64,000 nt of DNA from Bog-756 sp963725275 (GTDB lineage Bacteria; Actinomycetota; Acidimicrobiia; Acidimicrobiales; RAAP-2), in NCBI GenBank assembly GCA_963725275.1, contig CAVRXS010000005.1, positions 620,001 through 684,000 on the forward strand, written 5' to 3'. Of this stretch, positions 45,530-54,109 are shown piece by piece. The notes under the pieces were generated by a model. The model did no database searches, had not been told where the DNA came from, and saw only the letters and a list, made by a program, of their open reading frames with translations. Each line of letters opens with the position of its first letter. The stretch's first letter is position 1. Made by a program: the position numbers and the translations under genes.

Positions 45530-46282
45530 TCACAATTGGGATCTCAGCACGGCGATCTCGCAGCCCGGCGAGGACGGGTCGAAGCCGTGTTCGATCAGCC
45601 ATCGGACGGCTACCAGGCATCGCAACGACCACCACGCGTGAATCACATCGAGGTCGACGTCGGTGCCGTAACCAGCGACGACGTCGCCAAGGTGCTCCTC
45701 GTGCCCGAGTGTCAGGATGGCGAGGTCGAACAAGGCATCGCCCTGGCCCGCATCGGACCAGTCGATCACGCCGGTGATCTCGTCACCCTCGACGAAAACG
45801 TGGGCGATCTGCAGGTCGCCGTGCGTGAACACCGGTATCCACGGCCGGAGCGCAGCCTCGGCAATCCGGCGGTTGCGCCTGACCACCTCGGCGGGAAGGA
45901 CGTCATTCATGACGAGCCACTCGCACTCGCCGTCGAGGCGCGTCGCGACCTCGTCCAGGCTCTTGCCGGGCCAAGGAGGCAGCGGCGCGTCGTGCAGCAT
46001 CCGGACAGCGGCACCCGCCGCGGCCCACGCCTCCGACGACGCCGTCGACGGCTTGCCAAGCCGGCCGAGCGCCGTCCCGGAGAGGGCGCCGAGCGCGAGC
46101 ACAGGCGGCTTCCACCACAGCACCTCCGGCGTCGGGATCGGTGCCATGGCCATCGCCTCGACCTCGATCTCGGTGCGCGTTTGATCGGCGTCGATCTTCA
46201 GGTAGACATCGCCGACACGCAGGGTCGCGCGCTCGTTATGGGCGGTGACGACTTCTACCTCTACCTCGTCCACGTCAGCCAT
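45530..46282 (-). CDS. APH-fold phosphotransferase
   Basis: About 250 residues from the ATG at 46282 (MADVDEVEVEVV). Upstream in-frame starts at 46327 and 46399 add sequence with no homology. The catalytic loop is PVFTHGDLQIAHVFVEG, and GVIDWSDAGQGDALFDLAIL carries the DxD-like metal site. It is unlike the kinase at 38068 and not beside an ACAD. The family includes aminoglycoside kinases and many small-metabolite kinases; resistance cannot be concluded. Confidence 0.82.
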   Translation of the reverse strand: MADVDEVEVEVVTAHNERATLRVGDVYLKIDADQTRTEIEVEAMAMAPIPTPEVLWWKPPVLALGALSGTALGRLGKPSTASSEAWAAAGAAVRMLHDAPLPPWPGKSLDEVATRLDGECEWLVMNDVLPAEVVRRNRRIAEAALRPWIPVFTHGDLQIAHVFVEGDEITGVIDWSDAGQGDALFDLAILTLGHEEHLGDVVAGYGTDVDLDVIHAWWSLRCLVAVRWLIEHGFDPSSPGCEIAVLRSQL

Positions 46283-46413
46283 TATTGCGGGATCGCAACT
46301 GACGTGGCGTGGTCCGGTCGCATTCATCGGCGTTGAGGGACTGCTCCCCGTAACCACGCGTCTCAGAGTGGAGTTGACCCGCTGACGAATAACCGTCACC
46401 CTGTCGAGGAACT

Positions 46414-46941
46414 ATGACGACAAACTGGTCGATCAGGCTGACCCGTTCCGTCGATCGGGATGCGATCGTTGGCGTTGTCCGGAAAGCGTTTTCCGACCCG
46501 AGTCGGGATGGTCAGGAAGAGGTCGACATCGTCCTCAACACATGGTTGGTCAATGCAGCCGTATCCGAGCTGGACCTAGTTGCCATCGAGGATGGGCAGG
46601 TTGTTGGCCATGTGCTTGGAGCGTACGGGAGCCTCGACGAACGACGAGTCGTCGGAGTAGCACCGTTGTCTGTCGTCCCTGACCGCCAGGGCGAGGGTAT
46701 CGGGTCCGGCCTCGTGAACGAGCTGCTTCGTCAAGCTGAAGAGATCGGAGAGCCACTGGTTGTCCTGCTCGGACTACCCGGCTACTACGGTCGATTTGGC
46801 TTCGAGACCGCTGGTCCGCTCGGCATTGACTGCCCATCTGTCGGCTTTGGAAATCCACATCTTTTGATCCGCAAGTTGGCAACATACAGCCCTCACTATC
46901 GGGGTCACTTCAGATACTGCTGGGAGTTGGCGTCCGGTTGA
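46414..46941 (+). CDS. GNAT-family N-acetyltransferase
   Basis: 175 residues. GVAPLSVVPDRQGEGIGSGL is motif A, with the acetyl-CoA pyrophosphate loop QGEGIGSG. PLVVLLGLPGYYGRFGFETA is the YhbS-type motif B with the GxxxYYxRFGF ending. The family acetylates amines of small molecules or proteins with acetyl-CoA; the target is unknown. The start at 46414 directly follows a weak GAGGAAC site. It is divergent from the APH gene. Confidence 0.85.
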   Translation: MTTNWSIRLTRSVDRDAIVGVVRKAFSDPSRDGQEEVDIVLNTWLVNAAVSELDLVAIEDGQVVGHVLGAYGSLDERRVVGVAPLSVVPDRQGEGIGSGLVNELLRQAEEIGEPLVVLLGLPGYYGRFGFETAGPLGIDCPSVGFGNPHLLIRKLATYSPHYRGHFRYCWELASG

Positions 46942-47116
46942 CCAATTAGTCAACGAGAAAACTGTCCCATGACCCGGTGACGGGGGCACTCTGCTCAGCC
47001 ATCAGACGAGGAACACAGCACCTTGGGTCGACACTGGGCGCTACCCAAAATCCATGCGAAGCGCCTCACTCGGCGGACTCCACCTCAACCCATAACCTTC
47101 CCCGTAGGCTGGCAAC

Positions 47117-47626
47117 ATGACGCCCGACCCCCCCAATACGACCCAGGACCCTTCAACCTCAACGTCTCCGCCCCTAACGCAAAACGGGGTCGGGGCACGC
47201 AGCGAAGCCGAGACCGACCCTCGCCCAATGTCGAAGTGGGTACATGGCCTACTCCTCATCCTGCTCGTGGTGGGAATTGCCCTGCTCATTGCCTTCTTCG
47301 ATGCCGTACGACATTGGCTGGCGCTCCACACAGGGACCATCCACGGAGGGCCGGATCTGTACTACAACTTCTGGTCTGGCTTCGGTTCCGACCTTGGTGA
47401 GGCGACCCTCATCAGCGCGGTCGGTATCGGGGTATATACGGGTGTCCGTAAGGTCAATTGCCACACCAAGGGGTGTTGGAGAATCGGGCATCATGCGCTA
47501 GAGGGCACGCCATATATTTTGTGCCGCCACCACCACCCAGATGTGCCCACAAGGGGTGCCTCGCACGAGCACATCCTGGAGCAACACCGAAAGTACAAGG
47601 AGGCTCGAGAAGCGAGCCAGAAATAG
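47117..47626 (+). CDS. Single-span membrane protein with Cys/His C-terminal domain
   Basis: 169 residues. A Pro/Thr-rich N-terminal tail of about 37 residues is followed by a strong transmembrane helix GLLLILLVVGIALLIAFFDA (about 44-63). A second weakly hydrophobic segment lies near 88-110. The C-terminal part has NCHTKGCWRIGHH and LCRHHHPD, a Cys/His cluster likely to bind zinc. Proteins of this plan are common in actinobacterial mobile elements and phages, with no known function. The stop is 17 bases from the left end of the IS element. Confidence 0.68.
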   Translation: MTPDPPNTTQDPSTSTSPPLTQNGVGARSEAETDPRPMSKWVHGLLLILLVVGIALLIAFFDAVRHWLALHTGTIHGGPDLYYNFWSGFGSDLGEATLISAVGIGVYTGVRKVNCHTKGCWRIGHHALEGTPYILCRHHHPDVPTRGASHEHILEQHRKYKEAREASQK

Positions 47627-47635
47627 AAAGCAGGG

Positions 47636-47643
47636 GTGTCCCC
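47636..47643. repeat. 8-bp target-site duplication, left copy
   Basis: GTGTCCCC, identical to the copy at 49169-49176, directly flanks the IS. IS256-family elements typically make 8-9 bp duplications. The insertion point is 10 bases after the membrane-protein stop codon. Confidence 0.85.
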
Positions 47644-47681
47644 GAGGATGTCCCGACCGCCGTGGAATTTCGGTGACGGCC
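47644..47681 (+). repeat. IS left terminal inverted repeat
   Basis: Begins GAGGATGTCCCG and includes GTGGAATTTCGGTGACGG. It pairs with the complement of 49129-49168, allowing one gap and several central mismatches. Confidence 0.75.
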
Positions 47682-47694
47682 ACCGGCTGGTCGG

Positions 47695-49057
47695 CTATGC
47701 GGCCACCTCCTTCTCCGAAGCGTAGTGATCGGGTGTGACACGGGTCGCTGCGTGAGCGTCGAGCGTGGCACGCAGAGCCTTGAGGTGCAGGTAGCCGTTG
47801 ACGCGGCGGAACTGCTTCTTCGCTTCGAGCATGCCGGCCGCGCACCAACGCAGCGCCATCTGCCCGTCACGCCAGCGCTTCACGTTGGTGGAGTGATCCC
47901 GGCAGATCTCGATCATCGACTCGATCGCATTGGTCGAACGCAGCGTCCGGGCCAACGTCGGCGGCACACCCAGTCGGCTGATGGTGAACGTCTCGGCCAG
48001 CCCTTCGCGCAGCGAGGCGGCGGCACCTGGGTAGGAGCGATCGAGCTCCTTCGCCAGCGCTTCGAGGTCGCCCTGGCCGGCCAGGGGGTCGGGGTTGCGA
48101 TAGGCGAGACGCATGCGGCGCTCGACGAGGGCGGCCACGCCCTTGGGCAAATGACGACGGACGTTCCTCACCTTGTGCTCTTCGCAGCGAGCGATCACCG
48201 GGTGGTCGAAGACCGCCCTGACCGCGGTGGCGAGCGCGGTGGCGCCGTCGAGGACGAACAGCGTCGGCTTGGTCACGTCGAGGCCCCGCTCACGCAGCCC
48301 GACCAAGAGGCGCTTGACCACCGTGGCGTTCTCGGTGTCGCCCTCGACCACAGCGAGGGGATGCTTGGTCCCGTCGATGCCGATCCCGAGGGCGACCACG
48401 CACAGATGCTGGGCGAAATGGACCCCGTCGACCATGACGGCCACCAGGTCGAGCTCGGAGAGATCGGCCGTCATCAGCTCAACCAGTGCCGTCTCGGTGG
48501 CCGCGACGAAGCGGCGCGAGACCGCCGACTTGGACACCGAGCGGGTCGTCGACGAGATGGCCTCGCCCATCGGCTCGAGGCCGACGTGGTAGCGGCGGGT
48601 GGAGAAGCTCGGCCAGCATCCTGGCCATGGCCTCGCGGTCCGAGCAGCTCGGTCGACGACGCCAGCTGGTAGGTGGGCAGCTGGACCTCGCCGCTTTTGT
48701 CGGCGGTGCGCAGCCGAGGACGCTCGATCGGGATCTGACGACCGCCGAGGGTCACCAGGCCGGCGTCGGTGCCGTGGCGCACCGCGGTGCGATCGGGGTC
48801 GTGGCGTCCCCGCTCGCCGGCGAGGGCGGTGGCCTCGGACTCGAGCACCACGTCGAGCACTTTGAGCCCGGTTCCCACGACGAAGGCCAGCAGTCCCTCC
48901 TCGAGCTCGCCGGCCAACTCGGAGATGGCGACGGTGACGGTGTCGGGCAGCGCGACGGCCGCCTCGTGCGCAGCCCGGCCGGCATCGGGCCTGGCCTTCT
49001 TCGGCGTCGTGCGGCCAGTGCGCGGCGACGGGTCGTTGTCTGGTAGTCCTTCTTCAT
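47695..49057 (-). pseudogene. IS256 (Mutator-type) transposase with several frame changes
   Basis: DDE transposase of about 450 residues. The C-terminal 290 are one clean frame: LVAVMVDGVHFAQH with the first Asp, PTLFVLDGA with the second, RSTNAIES before the Glu, and the typical KRWRDGQMALRW end. The middle (LPDTVTVAISELAGELEEG to SSTELLG) is in another frame. Two +1 steps occur within about 60 bases near 48605-48645, through EAMARMLAEL and STRRYHVGLEPMGEAI. The natural start is probably the ATG at 49057 (MKKDYQ), which needs a further shift before NDPSPRTGRT. Confidence 0.8.
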
Positions 49058-49128
49058 GACGGTCCCCTTCTTGGTTGGTGTCTTGTGACGGACGCCCGAG
49101 ACCTACCATCCGGCAGGCATCAGGCGGG

Positions 49129-49168
49129 GGACCGTCACCTCAATTCACACGCTCAGCGGGACAACCTC
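49129..49168 (-). repeat. IS right terminal inverted repeat
   Basis: Ends CGGGACAACCTC on the plus strand; its complement matches the left end in 11 of the first 12 positions and again at GAATT and GGTGACGG. Confidence 0.75.
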
Positions 49169-49176
49169 GTGTCCCC
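49169..49176. repeat. 8-bp target-site duplication, right copy
   Basis: GTGTCCCC, identical in sequence and orientation to 47636-47643. Confidence 0.85.
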
Positions 49177-49285
49177 GGTCGGTGGGAGCCAGCACCTGGC
49201 AAGCCCACCCCGTTCCCCAACGCCTCCGAGCCGGCGTTCGGGCACACCGTTGCCGACGGGATGAACTTTCGCTGAGCTAAGGGGG

Positions 49286-49783
49286 CTAATCCCCGACCTG
49301 GCCGTCGATGTCCTCGCGCATCAGATCAAGATGACCCGCATGACGCGCCGTCTCCTCCAGCATGTGCACCATGATCCACCGAAGGCTGACGTGCTCCCGA
49401 TAGCTCGTCTTCCTGACACTAAGGGCATCCAGAGAGGGAGATTCACGGACAACGCGTCGCGCCTCTCCGACCTCGGCTTGGTAGAACGCGATCACTGACT
49501 CGACAGTGTCACCGTTGCCGATAGCAAACTCAGCCGAGTTGTCACCATCGCGGTCGATCGCTTCCACGTCCTCACCAGCAAACGTCTCGCGAAACCAGCC
49601 GCGCTCGACCCAACCAAGATGTTTGAGAATCCCGAGCGCAGACATGCCGGTAGGTGTCGTTACCCGCTGGGCGTCCTCCAAGGAGAGCCCATTCACTTTT
49701 CGCTCGACCACGGCTCTGTACCAGTCCAGAAACCCGCCAAGGGTCTCACGCTCATCTCGCCGCACTCCCAGGGGGTCCTCCAT
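49286..49783 (-). CDS. DinB-family protein (DUF664-like)
   Basis: 165 residues, a complete DinB four-helix bundle. TLGGFLDWYRAVVERKVNGL is helix 1. SALGILKHLGWVERGWF supplies the first metal His, and WIMVHMLEETARHAGHLDLM supplies HM..E..RHxGH, the last two His ligands. These are putative thiol-dependent S-transferases using mycothiol or bacillithiol. The substrate is unknown. Divergent partners are absent; the IS lies 117 bases away. Confidence 0.88.
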   Translation of the reverse strand: MEDPLGVRRDERETLGGFLDWYRAVVERKVNGLSLEDAQRVTTPTGMSALGILKHLGWVERGWFRETFAGEDVEAIDRDGDNSAEFAIGNGDTVESVIAFYQAEVGEARRVVRESPSLDALSVRKTSYREHVSLRWIMVHMLEETARHAGHLDLMREDIDGQVGD

Positions 49784-49866
49784 GGACGAAGTTTACGTTC
49801 GGAAGAAACCGCCAATCCGACTCGCTGCCAGGCCGCACCGCTCCCGTTTGGTGGGGGGCACCTTTC

Positions 49867-50532
49867 CTAGCTTGGGACTCCGTGTGCCTGGCCAACCAGT
49901 AGCGCAAACCCTCGCCATCGCCAGAGGCAATCGACTTGAGACAGTCCGGCCTCTCGCATCCAGAGAAGTTGGGCCTCGACGGGGGCGAGTCGATCCTCCG
50001 GGTCATCATCAGAACGGCCAATGAGATGCTGGAACTTGCGATCTAGCTCTGGAGTGGCTGAGGCGACAACTTCCAGATTGGCAAACACTCCGTCGTCATT
50101 GAGTTGTTCGGCGACCTCACTGAACAGGTCCCGCTTTCGCTGATCCTCAACGTGATGGATCGAGAAACCAGCGACTACGACATCGAACGATCCGAGCGGC
50201 GTCAGCGGATCATCCAGGCTCCACTCTCGAACGCATACCCGATGGTCGCCGTCGAACCGATCTCGGGCATGCCCGAGCATGGCTGGCGAAGTGTCCACGG
50301 CTAGGACGCTCTCGACGCTGGGCCGATGTTCGAGTACCAGAGCAGCCAACCTGCCGTCACCGCAACCCAGGTCGAGCACGGATCGAGGAGACGCAGGCAG
50401 CACGGACACCAGTACTTCTTCACCTGCGACCCGTGGAGCGAGTCCGCCAATCCGGGCCAGATAGCGATCGACTCGGTCAGAATCGGTCCATGTGGCCGTC
50501 TGTGGATTTTCAGGACCTGATGAGGGCTTCAC
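49867..50532 (-). CDS. Class I SAM-dependent methyltransferase
   Basis: 221 residues from the GTG at 50532; the frame is open to 50589. RSVLDLGCGDGRLAALVLEH is motif I, SVLAVDTSPAMLGHAR motif II, and FDVVVAGFSIHHVEDQRKR motif IV. GVFANLEVVASATPELDRKF is a typical methyltransferase-25 continuation. The acceptor is unknown. It precedes a DinB gene, but intergenic spacing and lack of overlap argue against a tight operon. Confidence 0.84.
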   Translation of the reverse strand: MKPSSGPENPQTATWTDSDRVDRYLARIGGLAPRVAGEEVLVSVLPASPRSVLDLGCGDGRLAALVLEHRPSVESVLAVDTSPAMLGHARDRFDGDHRVCVREWSLDDPLTPLGSFDVVVAGFSIHHVEDQRKRDLFSEVAEQLNDDGVFANLEVVASATPELDRKFQHLIGRSDDDPEDRLAPVEAQLLWMREAGLSQVDCLWRWRGFALLVGQAHGVPS

Positions 50533-50627
50533 CTCTTGATTCTGACCGATTGAGTGTCTCGGTGTCCGTCCTTCATGCCTAACGGACAACCGCCCACTAC
50601 CCGGCGATCAGGGCGGTCACCCGATCG

Positions 50628-51125
50628 TCAAAGTGCTGAGCGCAATCGGACAATGTCGAGAAGGTGATGAGTCGCATCATGGACGATGTGACGGGCGATC
50701 CAGTGCGGATCGACCGAGGTTCCGTCGATCGTCACAGTGAGCAACCAGCCGTCGGCAGATAGCTCGGATAGCTGCTGACCCAACGAGCGGGCCTCTTGGT
50801 CAATGCCATCTAGTGCGGCTACAACGTCAACCTGTCGAGGCTGAGAAGCCAACTGCGACGGCGGAGACTGTCCAAGGTCGGTTCCAGGCTGTGAGATGGC
50901 GGCATCGAGGAGGAACCTCATCCCGAAGAGCACCTCCCGGACGTGATCTGTGTACTCTGCGATGGACCACATCTGGTGAATGGGTCTACGGAGCTGATCA
51001 CTAGGAGTCAGTCCGGCGACGGCCGTGTTCCATTGCAACGGCAGGTGCTGGATTGCTGCGATCGCACTGGCATCGCTCCAATCATCAGAGTCGAAGCCGC
51101 ACTCTCCGCACCGCTCTACAGTCAC
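50628..51125 (-). CDS. DinB-superfamily protein with N-terminal CxxC
   Basis: 165 residues. A CGECGFD knuckle (residues 6-12) leads into a DinB bundle. MWSIAEYTDHVREVLFGMRF carries the first His, and HWIARHIVHDATHHLLDIVR the HD..HH pair expected of the last helix. It resembles methyltransferase-associated or mycothiol-transferase DinB proteins of actinobacteria. The CxxC start is unusual and could be a zinc or redox site. Two independent DinB genes within 2 kb, plus the one at 13573, is a notable number. Confidence 0.78.
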   Translation of the reverse strand: MTVERCGECGFDSDDWSDASAIAAIQHLPLQWNTAVAGLTPSDQLRRPIHQMWSIAEYTDHVREVLFGMRFLLDAAISQPGTDLGQSPPSQLASQPRQVDVVAALDGIDQEARSLGQQLSELSADGWLLTVTIDGTSVDPHWIARHIVHDATHHLLDIVRLRSAL

Positions 51126-51226
51126 GTTCCTGATTCTGCCCTACCGACTCGGCCTGCCCCACCTACCGGTCACAGGGGCCAGGGGCTGGGCGCCCTGGTT
51201 CTGGTCAGAGGCGTATCCTGATCGCT

Positions 51227-52789
51227 GTGACCGCGGTGGGCCAGTTCTCTCGGAAGCAACGGGACCAAGAGGACAGTGGTCTGCCACTGCCGCTCCGGGC
51301 CGGACCGGTCTCCAACGGCGAGTTCGTCCCAGCACCGGAGACAGCCCATGATCGGGCGGTCAACCAGATGGTTAGATCATCAGTCGATGACTCGGCGGCT
51401 CAGGCAGGAATGGACCGTCGACGATTCCTCCAGGGCGCAGGTGCCGTTGCGGCCTCACTGGCAGTGTTTGAACTCGCAGCGTGCAGCAACACGGCAACGT
51501 CACGAGGAGCCGCACCATCTCCTCATAACGCCGGTCACGGAGGCACGTTTGTCGCACCATCGCCACAGGACACCGAGGCCTGTCAGCAAGCTCTGGCAAG
51601 CAATGGTGAGTTCATTTTCGATGTCCACACCCACCACGTCATTCCGAGCGGTCCGTGGGTCCAAAACTCACCCGAGACGGTCAGTCTCGTCCTCGGCATG
51701 CTCCCGCCCGATTGCACCGACAATCCGCGACTGGATTGCGCTGATCGGGCCACCTATTTGCACGATCTGTTTCTGGCGAGCGACACGACAGTTGCGATGT
51801 TGACTGATGTCCCCAACTCCGGTCCTTCGAACGCACCGATCCCTTTCGCAGAAGCGCTCGGTACTCAGCAGATCACAGAGGGTCTCGTTCACGGAGGCGC
51901 CAGCCGTGTGTTTGTGGAAAACGTCATCGCCCCAAACGTCGGGCCGCTGGGCACCACACTCGATGAGATGTCAGCCGCGGTGCAGTCCGGCCATCCTGCC
52001 GCATTCAAGGTCTACACGGCTTGGAGCCCGTCGGGCCAAGGATTCTCGTTGGAAGATCCGAACATCGGCCTTCCTACGGTTCAACATGCTCACGACCTTG
52101 GAGTGAAGGTGTTCGTCGCTCATAAAGGACTGCCACTGGTCAACTTCGATCCTGCCTTCAATCATCCCGAGGACATCGTCGCCGTCTCACGTCAGTTCCC
52201 CGATATGGACTTCGTCGTGTATCACGCAGCGTGGGACCCCAACCATGTCGAGGGTCCCTATGACCCCAATGCCACGATTGGGATCGACACGTTGCTCGCC
52301 GCCCTTGATCGCCACAGCGTGCCGCCCAACGACAACGTTTGGGTGGATCTTGCAACGTTGTGGCGTCAGTTGCTCACCCAACCCGATCAGGCAGCCCACG
52401 CTCTTGGCAAGCTGCTTAGTCGAGTGGGCCAAGACAGGGTCATGTGGGGAACAGATGCGATTTGGTATGGCAGCCCTCAACCCCAGATCATGGCGATGCG
52501 AGCTTTTCAGATCACTGCTGAGTATCAGGATCTCTACAAGTACCCTGCACTAACCGATCAAGTGAAGGCAGCCGTGTTCGGTCTCAACGCCGCAACACTC
52601 TTCAACCTCGACCCTTCGGCGACAAGGTGCGGACTGGCGACAGATCCCCTCACGTCGAATATTCAAGAGTCCGCCCAGCTCCGCAGCGACGGTGCACTTC
52701 CATCCGCCTGGAGTTCTCACGGTCCGACTACGCGCCGCCAAGTCCTCAACTGGCTTGCCTCACCCGCGACCAGATGGACCCCGACCTGA
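51227..52789 (+). CDS. Tat-exported lipoprotein amidohydrolase
   Basis: 520 residues. A long N-terminal region is followed by a Tat signal, DRRRFLQGAGAVAASLAVFE (R64-R65-R66-F67-L68), and a lipobox LAAC with Cys86. It should cross folded through Tat and be lipidated outside. The catalytic domain is amidohydrolase-2-like: FDVHTHH (HxH) after 130, AFKVYTAWSPSG, VFVAHKG, FVVYHAAWDP and MWGTDAIWYG (late Asp). Metal-dependent hydrolysis or decarboxylation of an extracellular compound is expected. The GTG start at 51227 leaves 60 residues before the twin arginines; a later start near the M at residue 62 is possible. Confidence 0.86.
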   Translation: MTAVGQFSRKQRDQEDSGLPLPLRAGPVSNGEFVPAPETAHDRAVNQMVRSSVDDSAAQAGMDRRRFLQGAGAVAASLAVFELAACSNTATSRGAAPSPHNAGHGGTFVAPSPQDTEACQQALASNGEFIFDVHTHHVIPSGPWVQNSPETVSLVLGMLPPDCTDNPRLDCADRATYLHDLFLASDTTVAMLTDVPNSGPSNAPIPFAEALGTQQITEGLVHGGASRVFVENVIAPNVGPLGTTLDEMSAAVQSGHPAAFKVYTAWSPSGQGFSLEDPNIGLPTVQHAHDLGVKVFVAHKGLPLVNFDPAFNHPEDIVAVSRQFPDMDFVVYHAAWDPNHVEGPYDPNATIGIDTLLAALDRHSVPPNDNVWVDLATLWRQLLTQPDQAAHALGKLLSRVGQDRVMWGTDAIWYGSPQPQIMAMRAFQITAEYQDLYKYPALTDQVKAAVFGLNAATLFNLDPSATRCGLATDPLTSNIQESAQLRSDGALPSAWSSHGPTTRRQVLNWLASPATRWTPT

Positions 52790-52955
52790 ACGAAGCTCCT
52801 CTAGCTGGCTTGAAGTGTGGCACTGAAGGGCCGGTCGGATTCACCTCAGGGCCCGCAGTCACAAGGGGGCCGGCGGCTGGATTTCGACACCTCTCGGCGT
52901 CGGGAGTCGTGCATGAACGCCCCATTAACACCTCGGGTGACGCGTTGACTTTCGG

Positions 52956-53371
52956 GTGATCGGGTGTTCAATCGGAGGTATGACCGGCTGTGGGGCGGCG
53001 ACGGCTCGGAGAATCGACCAATGTGAGTGCACGCTGCCCCCCGGCCATCCGGCTCCGCACCGCTGCGACGACTGTGGTCTCACCTGGCATGAACCTCCGG
53101 CTGCTCTTGGATCACCTCACAGTGGTATGAGGGTGAGCTCTACGAGTCTCGCCACCCGCCAGACGGCACCGAGACCCACGGCATCTCGGGGCGACTCACC
53201 GGGATCAAGTGGCGTCCTGCCATCGTCCACCGTGAGAACGAATACGCAACAAAGGTGATCGGCTACGAGCCAGGGATGCCACTCGAGTCAACTGAAGATC
53301 ACATTGGCAGTGGCGACCTCGGCGCACTGGAGTTCACCTTGGACACTACGGAGGCAGTGCCGGGTCCGTAG
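52956..53371 (+). pseudogene. Small Cys/His protein with a frame change
   Basis: The first frame (GTG at 52956 or ATG at 52980) reads CECTLPPGHPAPHRCDDCGLTW, a knuckle pattern common in actinobacterial phage and mobile-element proteins. Another frame continues QWYEGELYESRHPPDGTETH, RLTGIKWRPAIVHRENEY and so on, to a TAG at 53369-53371. That second frame has no start of its own, and a TGA precedes it at 53090. The two most simply form one 130-residue gene with a frameshift at about 53090-53115. The function is unknown. Confidence 0.45.
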
Positions 53372-53413
53372 CAGCCGGACCTCGCCGCCGATCCGGCGTT
53401 CGGGGTCAGGTTC

Positions 53414-53929
53414 CTACCGTGCGTCTGATAGCTCCGAAGATCGGGTTCGATCCAACAAAGATGGCGTGCTGGTAGCAACTATGACGAATAGAACGAAGGT
53501 CACGATGTGAACTCCGGTGCACCACAAGCAAATCTTCTTGACGGTAAAAAGTTCGGTGGAGATGAGATACAGAACGGTGAGGATTCCGACAGTAGCGACG
53601 ACCATACGCAGAACGTGAATCCTCGCATCTGATGAGCGCCATGCCGGTGGCAGGCACAGCGCGCCCAGAACCAGGAAGAAGACAAACCCATAGATGGGGA
53701 CCGGTATGCCGAGCACCACCGACTGGGCACTCGTTAGCACCGCCGCACAGTCGATCGGACCGGCATTCGCGCATATGAGGGCACTGGGATGGTAGTGAAC
53801 CCATAGCGTGTACCCCGCCAGAGCCAATCCGATGACACACAGTGCCAGTGAGGAAAGGATGCGCCATCGTTGGCTGGGTTCCTCCCGACGACTCGACACG
53901 GCCCAACGATATCGGTCGAGGCCAACCAC
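53414..53929 (-). CDS. Vitamin K epoxide reductase (VKOR) family protein
   Basis: 171 residues with four or five membrane helices (LSSLALCVIGLALAGYTLWV, PIYGFVFFLVLGALCLPPAW, VVATVGILTVLYLIS, VTFVLFVIVATS). The loop cysteines are Cys53 and Cys61 (LICANAGPIDC), and the active-site CLWC is at Cys134-Cys137. In actinobacteria VKOR reoxidises a DsbA-like protein and feeds electrons to menaquinone, supporting disulfide formation in exported proteins. No DsbA gene is adjacent. It is divergent from the cyclase gene. A GTG about 9 residues in is an alternative start. Confidence 0.9.
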   Translation of the reverse strand: MVGLDRYRWAVSSRREEPSQRWRILSSLALCVIGLALAGYTLWVHYHPSALICANAGPIDCAAVLTSAQSVVLGIPVPIYGFVFFLVLGALCLPPAWRSSDARIHVLRMVVATVGILTVLYLISTELFTVKKICLWCTGVHIVTFVLFVIVATSTPSLLDRTRSSELSDAR

Positions 53930-54109
53930 AGACCATCGCCCGGGACCACGTGCACTGGCTCAAGTCGGAGTGACATCGGTGATCAGGGGCACCAGAGCCG
54001 CAGGACCGGCTGAACATTTGGGGACAGTGAGCTCGACTCCGACCGACCCCAGGCGAACGTAACTCCGGGTCGCGTACGGTAGGGGCGTGTTGGTGGCGGA
54101 GAAACCCCA

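Larger units (their letters stand above)
47644..49168 (-). mobile_element. IS256-family insertion sequence, 1525 bp
   Basis: Both ends can be fixed from sequence. The left end begins GAGGATGTCCCG and the right end, read inward, begins GAGGTTGTCCCG: 11 of 12 match. A further inner match, GTG(T)GAATT...GGTGACGG, extends the inverted repeats to about 35-38 bases with one gap. Exact 8-bp direct repeats lie outside. The single transposase reads leftward. Clean termini and an intact duplication indicate a fairly recent insertion, although the transposase frame is interrupted as given. Confidence 0.88.

Noticed and set aside
45530..46282. Antibiotic-resistance aminoglycoside kinase
   Set aside because: Only the general APH fold is visible; the family mostly phosphorylates other metabolites and no specificity residues could be assigned.
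46942..47000. TGGGACAGTTTTCTCGTTGAC on the minus strand, reminiscent of an IS terminus
   Set aside because: No second end, target duplication or transposase fragment nearby.
50577..50600. GCCTAAC core-like sequence suggesting an integron attC site among the singleton genes
   Set aside because: No matching GTTRRRY partner at a suitable distance and no imperfect palindrome; no integron integrase in the window.
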